This document shows, one piece after another, positions 27,325 to 33,925 of a stretch of DNA of 64,000 nt. The translations under genes and the position numbers were made by a program. This DNA comes from Erysipelotrichia bacterium (GTDB taxonomy: Bacteria; Bacillota_I; Bacilli_A; Erysipelotrichales; Erysipelotrichaceae): NCBI GenBank assembly GCA_012520255.1, contig JAAYOQ010000010.1, forward strand, positions 1 through 64,000. Direction: 5' to 3'. The notes under the pieces were generated by a model. That model had not been told where the DNA came from. It searched no databases and worked only from the letters and a program-made list of their open reading frames with translations. The stretch's first letter is position 1. Each line of letters begins with the position of its first letter.

Positions 27325-29016
27325 TTATTTATCCATACCACAGGCATGAGACTTTTCAATCAATGTTTGATCTTTGGTTACCACACTATAGAATCTATAT
27401 CCTCCCGATAAGTTATAAGCTTCAAAACCATAACTTTCTAAAATTCGACAGGCAATATAGCTTCTCTCACCGGTCTGACAGATGACATAAACTGGTTTTC
27501 CCTTTTCAATTTCATCCATTCGTTCTCTAAGTTCATCAACTGGTATATTTTTAAATCCTTCAATATGCCCGGCACTGTATTCTTTGCTAGTTCTGGTATC
27601 CAATAAGTTAACACTGCCATCAAAAGGCAAACTTTCTAAATCTGTTAAATGCCACTGTTTTAAAATTCCTTTAGAGATATTTTCAATCATAAAACCAGCC
27701 ATATTAACTGGATCTTTAGCTGATGAATATGGTGGCGCATAAGCTAAATCTAAATCTTTTAATTGAGTGGCTTTTAGTTTACCGCAAATAGCAGTTGCGA
27801 TAACATCAATACGCTTATCAACACCTTCATAACCAATAATCTGTGCACCTAAAAGTCGATACGTTTCTTTTTCAAAAACAACTTTCATCGTCATAATTTT
27901 ACCACCAGGATAATAGCTTGAATTACTCATTGGCGATAAAATAACTTTATCAGCATCTAAACCAGCACTTTTAGCTTCCATCTCATTTATTCCTGTACTT
28001 GCAGCTGTCAAATTAAAAACTTTAAGAATCGAGCTTCCCTGAGAGCCTGGATATCTGCTGTCACCACCACAAATATTATCAGCAATTATTCTTCCCTGCT
28101 TATTAGCAGGACCCGCAAGTGAGATAAGTGCTTTTTTACCAGTAACATAATGCTTTACCTGAACTGCATCACCTGCAGCATAGATATCAGGGATTGATGT
28201 CTCCATACGATCATTTACAACAATACTTCCCCCAACACCCAACTCCAAACCTGCCTCTTTGGCTAACACTGTATCTGGACTGACTCCAACAGCTAATATA
28301 GCCATATCGGCATATAAAGGCTCTTGATCTTTAATTGAGATTTTTACACCTTCTTTGTGTTTTTCAAATCCTTCTACTGCTTGACCTAAAGCCAGTTTAA
28401 TGCCATGTTTACGCATTTCACTATGAATCATTGAAGCCATATCAGGATCAAAATTGCCCGTCAAATGTTTAAACAGCTGAACAATTGTAACATCCATTCC
28501 CAGTTCTTTCAGGTTTTCGGCCACCTCAATGCCAATAAATCCACCACCTGCAATAACAACTGATTCAGGTTTGTTTTCATTGACATATTCCTTAATCCGG
28601 AAAGTATCTTCAACAGTACGTAAAACAAAGACATTTTCAGTATCCATGCCAAAAATTCTTGGCATAGCTGGTTTTGCTCCTGGAGTAAGAATTAATTTAT
28701 CATAATCTTCTTCAAATTCTGTACCATTTTCTAAATTTTTTACAATAACTGTTTTTTTCTTCGGATTAATAGCTATGACCTCATGGTGCACTTTTACATC
28801 AACACGAAAACGATTATAAAAACTCTTTGGAGTTTGTAAGGTTAGATTAGCCGAATTAGTGATTACATCTCCAATATAATAAGGCAAACCACAGTTTGCA
28901 TATGAAACATATCCTGAACGCTCAAAAACAACTATTTCTGCCTTTTCATTAAGTCTTCTTAATCTTGTAGCAGCAGAAGCTCCAGCTGCTACACCTCCTA
29001 CAATTACAACTTTCAT
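27325..29016 (-). CDS. cdr: CoA-disulfide reductase with C-terminal rhodanese domain
   Basis: A flavoprotein that reduces CoA disulfide, CoA persulfide or polysulfide with NAD(P)H. The 563 residues start with the FAD motif VVIVGGVAAGASAATRLRR. The redox Cys is in YANCGLPYY (Cys43), the hallmark of this family. The NAD(P)H motif is VVIAGGGFIGIEVAENLKELG near 150-170, and GDAV marks the second FAD contact. Residues about 465-555 form a rhodanese domain with the active loop CQTGERS. The extra TusA-like domain seen in some relatives is absent. It is two bases after a stand-alone rhodanese gene, in the thioredoxin operon. Confidence 0.93.
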   Translation of the reverse strand: MKVVIVGGVAAGASAATRLRRLNEKAEIVVFERSGYVSYANCGLPYYIGDVITNSANLTLQTPKSFYNRFRVDVKVHHEVIAINPKKKTVIVKNLENGTEFEEDYDKLILTPGAKPAMPRIFGMDTENVFVLRTVEDTFRIKEYVNENKPESVVIAGGGFIGIEVAENLKELGMDVTIVQLFKHLTGNFDPDMASMIHSEMRKHGIKLALGQAVEGFEKHKEGVKISIKDQEPLYADMAILAVGVSPDTVLAKEAGLELGVGGSIVVNDRMETSIPDIYAAGDAVQVKHYVTGKKALISLAGPANKQGRIIADNICGGDSRYPGSQGSSILKVFNLTAASTGINEMEAKSAGLDADKVILSPMSNSSYYPGGKIMTMKVVFEKETYRLLGAQIIGYEGVDKRIDVIATAICGKLKATQLKDLDLAYAPPYSSAKDPVNMAGFMIENISKGILKQWHLTDLESLPFDGSVNLLDTRTSKEYSAGHIEGFKNIPVDELRERMDEIEKGKPVYVICQTGERSYIACRILESYGFEAYNLSGGYRFYSVVTKDQTLIEKSHACGMDK

Positions 29017-29018
29017 AC

Positions 29019-29339
29019 TTATTTTTCTACCCTTCCTGAATAAGAGATAATTCCACCAATGTTAACTGCATTAACATACCCCATATTTTTTAGGATTGAC
29101 ACAGCACTACCACTGCGAGCCCCTGAATGACAATAAACATAAAGAGGTGTATTTTTATCTTTCACAATTGAAACTATTTCATTAATCTGTTGTACTGGTA
29201 TATTTTTACAATTTGGAATATGACCTTCCTGATATTCCTGAATACTGCGAACATCTAGCAAAATTGCATTAGAAGTTGCTTTATACTCCTCTATCCACTG
29301 ATTAATATTCTTTTTTTTGAAAACATCAAAAATTCCCAT
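29019..29339 (-). CDS. Single-domain rhodanese (sulfurtransferase)
   Basis: A 106-residue cytoplasmic rhodanese with LDVRSIQEYQEGHIPNCKNIP (the CH2A-like motif) and the active-site loop VYCHSGARSG, whose Cys would carry the persulfide. It lies between trxA and the CoA-disulfide reductase gene with spacings of 8 and 2 bases. The three proteins form a plausible chain moving sulfane sulfur and reducing equivalents. Confidence 0.92.
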   Translation of the reverse strand: MGIFDVFKKKNINQWIEEYKATSNAILLDVRSIQEYQEGHIPNCKNIPVQQINEIVSIVKDKNTPLYVYCHSGARSGSAVSILKNMGYVNAVNIGGIISYSGRVEK

Positions 29340-29347
29340 TTTTTCTC

Positions 29348-29653
29348 CTACAGCATTTCTAAAATCGCGCTCTTAGGTCTTGCTCCCATTACCTGATTTA
29401 CAATCTGACCATCTTTAATAACCATTAATGTAGGAATACTCATAATTTTAAATTTACTTGCCAACTCTGGCTCTTCATCTACATTAATTTTACCCACCTT
29501 GATATCGGTGCGTTCTTCAGCAATTTCATCGATGATAGGTACTACCATACGGCATGGTCCACACCATGGCGCCCAAAAATCTAACAATACAGGCTTGTCA
29601 GAATTCATCACTTCACTTTCAAAGTTATTTTTATTAATATTCATAGCTGACAT
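29348..29653 (-). CDS. trxA: Thioredoxin
   Basis: A 101-residue thioredoxin with the active site WCGPC in DFWAPWCGPCRMVVP and the cis-Pro motif MSIPTLMV. It reduces protein disulfides and persulfides, probably recycling the adjacent rhodanese. The ATG at 29653, seven to eight bases after GGAGG, is preferred over an in-frame TTG just upstream. It is first in the trxA-rhodanese-CoA-disulfide reductase operon, whose promoter bears a Crp-type palindrome. Confidence 0.95.
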   Translation of the reverse strand: MSAMNINKNNFESEVMNSDKPVLLDFWAPWCGPCRMVVPIIDEIAEERTDIKVGKINVDEEPELASKFKIMSIPTLMVIKDGQIVNQVMGARPKSAILEML

Positions 29654-29683
29654 ATTCAAGTCCTCCTTTTTCTTTTCGTTTTT

Positions 29684-29724
29684 ATTATAAATCTGAAAAA
29701 ATTTCTTTTCTGTGATTAAATCAC
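29684..29724 (-). promoter_or_regulatory. Crp-type operator and -10 of the trxA operon
   Basis: GTGA-TTAAA-TCAC (29712-29724) is centred at 29718. A consensus TATAAT on the minus strand begins at 29689, 29 bp downstream. No -35 hexamer is apparent where the palindrome ends, as expected for an activator-dependent promoter. Confidence 0.72.
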
Positions 29725-29895
29725 CAATTTAATTTCTTTATAAAGCTAAACATACCCATAATTAAGGTTTAATTCATTTATTTTAATTGTTTTTTGTGCA
29801 ATTTTTCTTAAAGTAATGTAATATGTATTTGATTTTATATCATTCTGTTAATTGTACAATATATATTTAAAATTTTTTATTTATCTATACTTTGT

Positions 29896-29929
29896 ACCCC
29901 ACTTTTAGGAATTTTTATTCGTATACTAT
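29896..29929 (+). promoter_or_regulatory. Sigma-I type promoter P1 upstream of sigI
   Basis: ACCCCA (29896-29901), an 18-bp spacer and CGTATACTAT (29920-29929). Identical spacing and near-identical elements recur at 31609 and 31694. The layout (C-rich -35, CG-containing -10) resembles known sigma-I promoters. It lies 20 bp before the sigI start codon, so sigI would drive its own operon. Confidence 0.75.
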
Positions 29930-29948
29930 GTACGAGAGGAGTGAAGTC

Positions 29949-30677
29949 ATGCAAAAAGAGCATAAGATTATTATGTCAGTCTATGAAGCAAAAGATGATT
30001 TGCAAAAGGCTGATGAGTTAATCAGGGACTACATCCCTTTCATCCGATCAGAAGCTTCGAAATGTATTTCCAGATTCTGTACCGAACAGGACGATGAATT
30101 CAGTATTGCCATGATTGCTTTTCATGAGGCAATACTAGGCTACGAGCATAACAGGGGGGCCTTTCTTCCTTATGCAGCCATGCTTATTCGCAATCGCATC
30201 ATTGACTTTCAAAGAAAAGAAGTCAGACACCAGAGCAACATCTCTCTTAATGAAGAGATAGGCGATAGTGACCAGACTTTGATGGACAAAATAGCCGATG
30301 AACGCGATTATATTCAAGAATCAGCCAACTTAGAAGCAACAAAACAGGAGATTGAAGAACTATCTGCGGTTATGGCCGAATTTGGTGTCAGTTTCTCTGA
30401 TGTGGCTGATAACTCTCCCAAACAACAACGAACTATTGAAGCTTGCACTTCAGCTATTCGTTACGCTATCGAAAATAAGCATTTACTGAATAAGATGTTG
30501 AAAACAAAAAAGCTTCCGCTGGCTAAACTTGTTGCCGGTTCTAAAGTAGAACGTAAAACTTTGGAACGACACAGAAAGTACATTTTAGTCATGCTTTTGA
30601 TCCACTCAAATGGATATGAAATTATCCGTGGGCATTTAAGACATGCCCTGAATACGAAAGGAGGTATGTCTGTATGA
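29949..30677 (+). CDS. sigI: RNA polymerase sigma factor SigI
   Basis: A 242-residue sigma-70 group factor of the SigI type. Residues about 20-110 form region 2 (DYIPFIRSEASKCISRF...AFHEAILGYEHNRGAFLPYAAMLIRNRIIDFQRKE). The C-terminal half (from about 140, EIEELSAVMAEFGVSFSDVADNSPKQQ...) is the SigI-specific domain in place of a standard region 4. The ATG at 29949 follows AGGAG; a longer in-frame TTG start would overlap promoter P1 and is rejected. It overlaps rsgI by four bases. In relatives, the membrane RsgI holds SigI inactive until an outside signal releases it. Confidence 0.93.
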   Translation: MQKEHKIIMSVYEAKDDLQKADELIRDYIPFIRSEASKCISRFCTEQDDEFSIAMIAFHEAILGYEHNRGAFLPYAAMLIRNRIIDFQRKEVRHQSNISLNEEIGDSDQTLMDKIADERDYIQESANLEATKQEIEELSAVMAEFGVSFSDVADNSPKQQRTIEACTSAIRYAIENKHLLNKMLKTKKLPLAKLVAGSKVERKTLERHRKYILVMLLIHSNGYEIIRGHLRHALNTKGGMSV

Positions 30678-31531
30678 AGAAATACATTGTTATGGAATGT
30701 CATCTCAGCTATGCGGTAGTTCTTGATGAAGATGGACGTTTCTTGAAAGTAGCAAATCGACATTATGAAGTAGGGCAGACCGTGACTGATGTAATTGAAA
30801 TGCAGATTCCACAGTCTATTCCTAAGAAAAAGAAAACAAAAAGGTGGGCTTATTCACTAGCAGCTGTAGCAGCTACGTTAGTTATGATGATTACAATCGT
30901 TTTCCAATTAGGTCAAATGACTTATGCCTCTATTTACATGAGCATCAACCCAGCAGTTCGTATTGATGTCAATCGAAACGACGTGGTTGTTGGACTAAAT
31001 GGGGTCAACAGTGATGGAAATGATTTAATTGAAGGCTATAACTATAAAAAGAAAGATTTAGAGTTAGTTGTAGATGAACTGCTGGATATGGCAATTGAAA
31101 AAGGATATCTTTATGAAGGATGTAAAATCACATTAGTATTAGATGCTGAAAATAATGAATGGATCGTAACACGCAGTGACGCACTCTCAAAACAATTAGA
31201 TGATTACTTAAGTGAAAAAATAACTGTAATTATCGAAATTACTGACAAAAAATCAAACGATCAAATCATTATACCAATCAATCCAAACGACAGTGACTAT
31301 GACGACTCGGATTATGGAGATTCGGATTATGGTGATTCCGATTATGACGATTCCGATTATGGTGATTCGGATTATCAGTCGTCTGATTATGATGATTCTG
31401 ACTATCAGTCTTCTGATTATGACGACTCTGATTATCAGTCCTCTGATTATGATGATTCTGATTATCAGCCCTCTGATTATGATGATTCGGATTATGCGTC
31501 TGATAGCGGGATAACCGACTATGGGTTTTAA
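30674..31531 (+). CDS. rsgI: RsgI-family anti-sigma factor with Ser-Asp-Tyr repeat tail
   Basis: A 285-residue membrane protein. Residues 1-50 are the cytosolic RsgI N-terminal sigma-binding domain (MKKYIVMECHLSYAVVLDEDGRF). One membrane span covers about 58-80. The outer middle domain starts with SINPAVRIDVNRNDVVVGL; its Asn-Pro is the position where RsgI proteins self-cleave in other species. From about residue 206 the tail is 14 SDY units separated mainly by D, G or Q/S, in place of the carbohydrate-binding domains of clostridial RsgI proteins. It overlaps sigI by four bases. The repeat tail is presumably the sensory or modified part; its ligand is unknown. Confidence 0.9.
   Translation: MKKYIVMECHLSYAVVLDEDGRFLKVANRHYEVGQTVTDVIEMQIPQSIPKKKKTKRWAYSLAAVAATLVMMITIVFQLGQMTYASIYMSINPAVRIDVNRNDVVVGLNGVNSDGNDLIEGYNYKKKDLELVVDELLDMAIEKGYLYEGCKITLVLDAENNEWIVTRSDALSKQLDDYLSEKITVIIEITDKKSNDQIIIPINPNDSDYDDSDYGDSDYGDSDYDDSDYGDSDYQSSDYDDSDYQSSDYDDSDYQSSDYDDSDYQPSDYDDSDYASDSGITDYGF
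31291..31500 (+). repeat. Tandem repeat encoding the RsgI SDY tail
   Basis: A GATTCGGATTATG-like unit of 15 bp (five codons, DSDYx) is repeated six times. It is followed by four copies of a 30-bp unit (QSSDYDDSDY and a QP variant). Synonymous codons vary between copies (TCG, TCC, TCT), so protein-level selection keeps the repeat. Confidence 0.85.
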
Positions 31532-31532
31532 A

Positions 31533-31608
31533 AACCATAATTAATTTTTATCACACTGTTAATTAAAGTCTTAATTAACAATAAATTAAAATAAATCATT
31601 TCCTTCAA
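31533..31608 (+). terminator. Weak hairpin after rsgI
   Basis: Just at the rsgI stop, ATGG and CCAT flank GTTTTAAAAA, and AATTAATTTTT follows. This could partly terminate the sigI-rsgI message, leaving the downstream genes to promoters P2 and P3. Confidence 0.4.
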
Positions 31609-31642
31609 ACCCTTACTATTGATATACAGTTACGTATTCTAT
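31609..31642 (+). promoter_or_regulatory. Sigma-I type promoter P2 upstream of the lipoprotein gene
   Basis: ACCCTT (31609-31614), 18 bp, CGTATTCTAT (31633-31642). It matches P1 and P3 in spacing and in the CGTATNCTAT block. Confidence 0.7.
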
Positions 31643-31693
31643 AGTCGTAAGGAAAACTTCTTACCGGGTTTTAAAAAATAATTTATCAAGCTG

Positions 31694-31727
31694 ACCCCAG
31701 TTTAAAGAAAATTATTACGTATCCTAT
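31694..31727 (+). promoter_or_regulatory. Sigma-I type promoter P3 upstream of the lipoprotein gene
   Basis: ACCCCA (31694-31699), 18 bp, CGTATCCTAT (31718-31727). It lies 85 bp downstream of P2 and 58 bp before the lipoprotein start. P2 and P3 also share the downstream GTAAGGAAAA. Confidence 0.75.
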
Positions 31728-31784
31728 AACTGTAAGGAAAATAAAACCCTTAAAAGTATGAATTATTCAAGGAGGACAAAAATT

Positions 31785-32534
31785 ATGAAAAAAACAATTC
31801 GTGCAATTATTGTGGCTCTAATATTGAGTCTATGCTTGACCGGTTGTGGTCTGTTAGGGTTAAACAAAGGTCAAGAAATCACTAAAGGTGGCGTTCTTGT
31901 ATTAAAAGTTAACCCTGAAATCGCAGTTGAATATGATGAAGAAGGTATCGTTACTGGTGTAACTGCTCGTAATAATGATGCTATTGCAATCATTGACAGT
32001 TGTGATGGCTTAATTGGTAAAGAGACACGCGAAGCAGTTTCTGATTTAGTAAAAGCTATTGGTGATGCTGGCTACTTTGTTGAAGAAGTAGAAGGCGAAT
32101 ATCGTAAAATCGTATTAGAAATCGAATCTGGTTCTCAAATTCCTAATGATACTTTTATCGAAGAACTTGTTACAGCTATTAAAAATGCAGCTAAAAACAA
32201 TGACTGGAAAGTTAAGTTAGACATCGAAAATGAAAGTGATTATGGACTGTCTGATTATAAAGATTCTGATTATGATGATGACACTGATTATGATGACACT
32301 GACTATGACAACGACACTGATTATGATGACACTGACTATGACAAGGATACTGATTACGATGATGTAGATACTGATTATGACAATGACAGTGGCTATGATA
32401 ATAACACTGATTATGATAATGATAGTGATTACGATAATGACACTGATTATGATAATGATAGTGATTATGATAATGACACTGACTACACCGACTATGACAG
32501 TAACTCAGACTATGATGACAGCGATTACAGCTAA
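31785..32534 (+). CDS. Lipoprotein carrying an RsgI-like outer domain and (S/T)DY repeat tail
   Basis: A 249-residue lipoprotein: signal peptide with lipobox LTGC (Cys20), a short linker, then a domain resembling the outer middle domain of RsgI. Compare VLVLKVNPEIAVEYDEEGIV with SINPAVRIDVN in the neighbouring RsgI, including the Asn-Pro pair. Residues about 155-249 are roughly 17 (S/T)DY units in an Asp/Asn-rich background. It lacks any sigma-binding domain, so it could compete with RsgI for the same outer signal or act as a coat-like structural protein. The ATG at 31785 follows GGAGG. Sigma-I type promoters P2 and P3 lie upstream. Confidence 0.85.
   Translation: MKKTIRAIIVALILSLCLTGCGLLGLNKGQEITKGGVLVLKVNPEIAVEYDEEGIVTGVTARNNDAIAIIDSCDGLIGKETREAVSDLVKAIGDAGYFVEEVEGEYRKIVLEIESGSQIPNDTFIEELVTAIKNAAKNNDWKVKLDIENESDYGLSDYKDSDYDDDTDYDDTDYDNDTDYDDTDYDKDTDYDDVDTDYDNDSGYDNNTDYDNDSDYDNDTDYDNDSDYDNDTDYTDYDSNSDYDDSDYS
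32245..32532 (+). repeat. Repeat region encoding the (S/T)DY tail of the lipoprotein
   Basis: Irregular repeats of GAY-ACT/AGT-GAY-TAT codons give DTDYD and DSDYDN units. The 3' end overlaps the start of the polyphosphate polymerase gene in another frame. Confidence 0.8.
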
Positions 32535-33222
32535 AAGTAAACAATCACTTAAACTTAGACACGAGTTAAAACACAATATCAACAAACAGGACGATCTAAT
32601 ACTTATTTCAAGACTTAGAAAACTGTTTGATCATGACCCTAATGCTGGCTCACACGGATCATATCGTGTGAGCAGCTTGTATTTTGATACACCATACGAT
32701 AAAGCGTTAAGACAAAAAATAGATGGTGTAAATCAACGTGAAAAATTTCGTTTACGCTACTATGGTGAAAACACCTCATTTATCCGTCTGGAAAAAAAGT
32801 TCAAAATTAATGGAATGTGTGGCAAACATAGTGTCAGAGTAACAGCCGATCAGGTTAAACAAATTTTAAATGGTGACATTGATTTTTTACTTAATAGTGA
32901 GCATCCACTGCTTATTGAGCTATACAGTAAAATGAAGGGGCAATTATTAGAACCTAAAACAGTTGTCACTTATGATCGTGAGGCGTTTATTTATAAACCA
33001 GGAAATGTTCGAGTCACCATTGATCGTAATCTTCGTTCAGGATTAGATAGTATTAACTTTCTTAATCCCAAACTTTTCCATGCTCCCGTTCATGATGGAG
33101 TGGCAGTTTTGGAAGTAAAATATGATGAATTTCTACCGGAAGTTGTATTTATGGCTGTGCAACTACCAAACCGACAAGCTACTTCTTATTCTAAGTACGC
33201 TGTTTGTCGAAAATATGATTAG
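32515..33222 (+). CDS. VTC-domain polyphosphate polymerase-like protein
   Basis: A 235-residue soluble protein of the VTC catalytic family, which in yeast Vtc4 makes polyphosphate from ATP inside a basic tunnel. Tunnel-type motifs are present: RHELKHNIN, SSLYFDTP, REKFRLRYYG, IRLEKK, VVTYDREAF, VRVTIDRNLRSG and AVLEVKYDEFLPE. The start is taken as ATG 32515 (another ATG at 32512), overlapping the lipoprotein's 3' end by 20 bases, so translation is coupled. No SPX or membrane domain is attached; the DUF4956 membrane protein encoded next probably anchors it. The bacterial product and its use are not established. Confidence 0.9.
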   Translation: MTAITAKSKQSLKLRHELKHNINKQDDLILISRLRKLFDHDPNAGSHGSYRVSSLYFDTPYDKALRQKIDGVNQREKFRLRYYGENTSFIRLEKKFKINGMCGKHSVRVTADQVKQILNGDIDFLLNSEHPLLIELYSKMKGQLLEPKTVVTYDREAFIYKPGNVRVTIDRNLRSGLDSINFLNPKLFHAPVHDGVAVLEVKYDEFLPEVVFMAVQLPNRQATSYSKYAVCRKYD

Positions 33223-33237
33223 AAAGGAGAATTATTC

Positions 33238-33921
33238 ATGATTATGCCTTTATCTTTTCAAGATATATTTAAATCAAGCTTTTTAGAAAATGTAACATCA
33301 ATCTCTATTTTAGATATGGTCCTTGCTTTAGGGCTTTCTTTTGCGGTTGGACTGTTTATTTTCTACATTTACAAAAAGACCTATGCCGGGGTGATGTATT
33401 CTGCCAGTTTTGGTGTAACTCTTATTGCCTTGTGTATGGTAACTGCTTTAGTAATATTAGCAGTAACAAGCAATGTCGTACTTTCTTTAGGTATGGTTGG
33501 TGCACTTTCGATTGTTCGTTTTCGTACCGCCATTAAAGAGCCTTCTGACATTGTTTTTCTGTTTTGGTCTATTGCTGTGGGCATCGTTTTAGCTGCCGGT
33601 TTTATTCCTTTGGCAGTGATTGGCAGTTTATTTATTGGACTGATTTTATTAATTTTTTCTCAATACAAAGGATTTGAACAACCTTATATTTTAGTACTTC
33701 ATGTTGCTGATTCTACTGTTGAGAAATTTGCGCATAGTTTCATTTCATCAAAAGTAAAGAAAATGACCTTAAAAAGTAAGAGTGTAAATGTTGGCTGTAT
33801 TGAATTAAACTACGAAATACGTTTAAAAGATTCTGATACTGACTTCATCAATGAATTGGCAGAAATTTCTGGTGTCAATCATATTGTTATGGTTTCCTAT
33901 AATGGCGATTATATGAATTAG
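33238..33921 (+). CDS. DUF4956 membrane protein
   Basis: A 227-residue protein with about four membrane segments (residues 26-46, 50-75, 80-100, 108-138) and a cytosolic C-terminal domain of about 80 residues. The block VVLSLGMVGALSIVRFRTAIKEPSDIVFLFW is the DUF4956 hallmark. In many Firmicutes this family is encoded beside VTC-domain and CotH proteins, which is the order here. It may form the membrane platform for the polymerase. AAAGGAG precedes the ATG, 15 bp after the polymerase gene. Confidence 0.9.
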   Translation: MIMPLSFQDIFKSSFLENVTSISILDMVLALGLSFAVGLFIFYIYKKTYAGVMYSASFGVTLIALCMVTALVILAVTSNVVLSLGMVGALSIVRFRTAIKEPSDIVFLFWSIAVGIVLAAGFIPLAVIGSLFIGLILLIFSQYKGFEQPYILVLHVADSTVEKFAHSFISSKVKKMTLKSKSVNVGCIELNYEIRLKDSDTDFINELAEISGVNHIVMVSYNGDYMN

Positions 33922-33925
33922 AATT

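Noticed and set aside
29892-29948. Longer SigI start at a TTG codon
   Set aside because: It overlaps the ACCCCA -35 of promoter P1, so it would lie upstream of the transcription start. The ATG at 29949 has a proper AGGAG site.
32377-32511. Extended N terminus of the polyphosphate polymerase made of Met/Ile/Thr repeats
   Set aside because: It is the +1 shadow of the lipoprotein repeat. The family domain starts right after the ATG at 32515.
31291-32532. CRISPR-like array
   Set aside because: The repeats are in-frame protein repeats without unique spacers.
32212-32544. Long His/Cys-rich open frame on the minus strand
   Set aside because: It is the antisense shadow of the (S/T)DY repeats; GAT/TAT-rich repeats read backwards give His-rich frames without stops. 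The same applies to 31278-31538.
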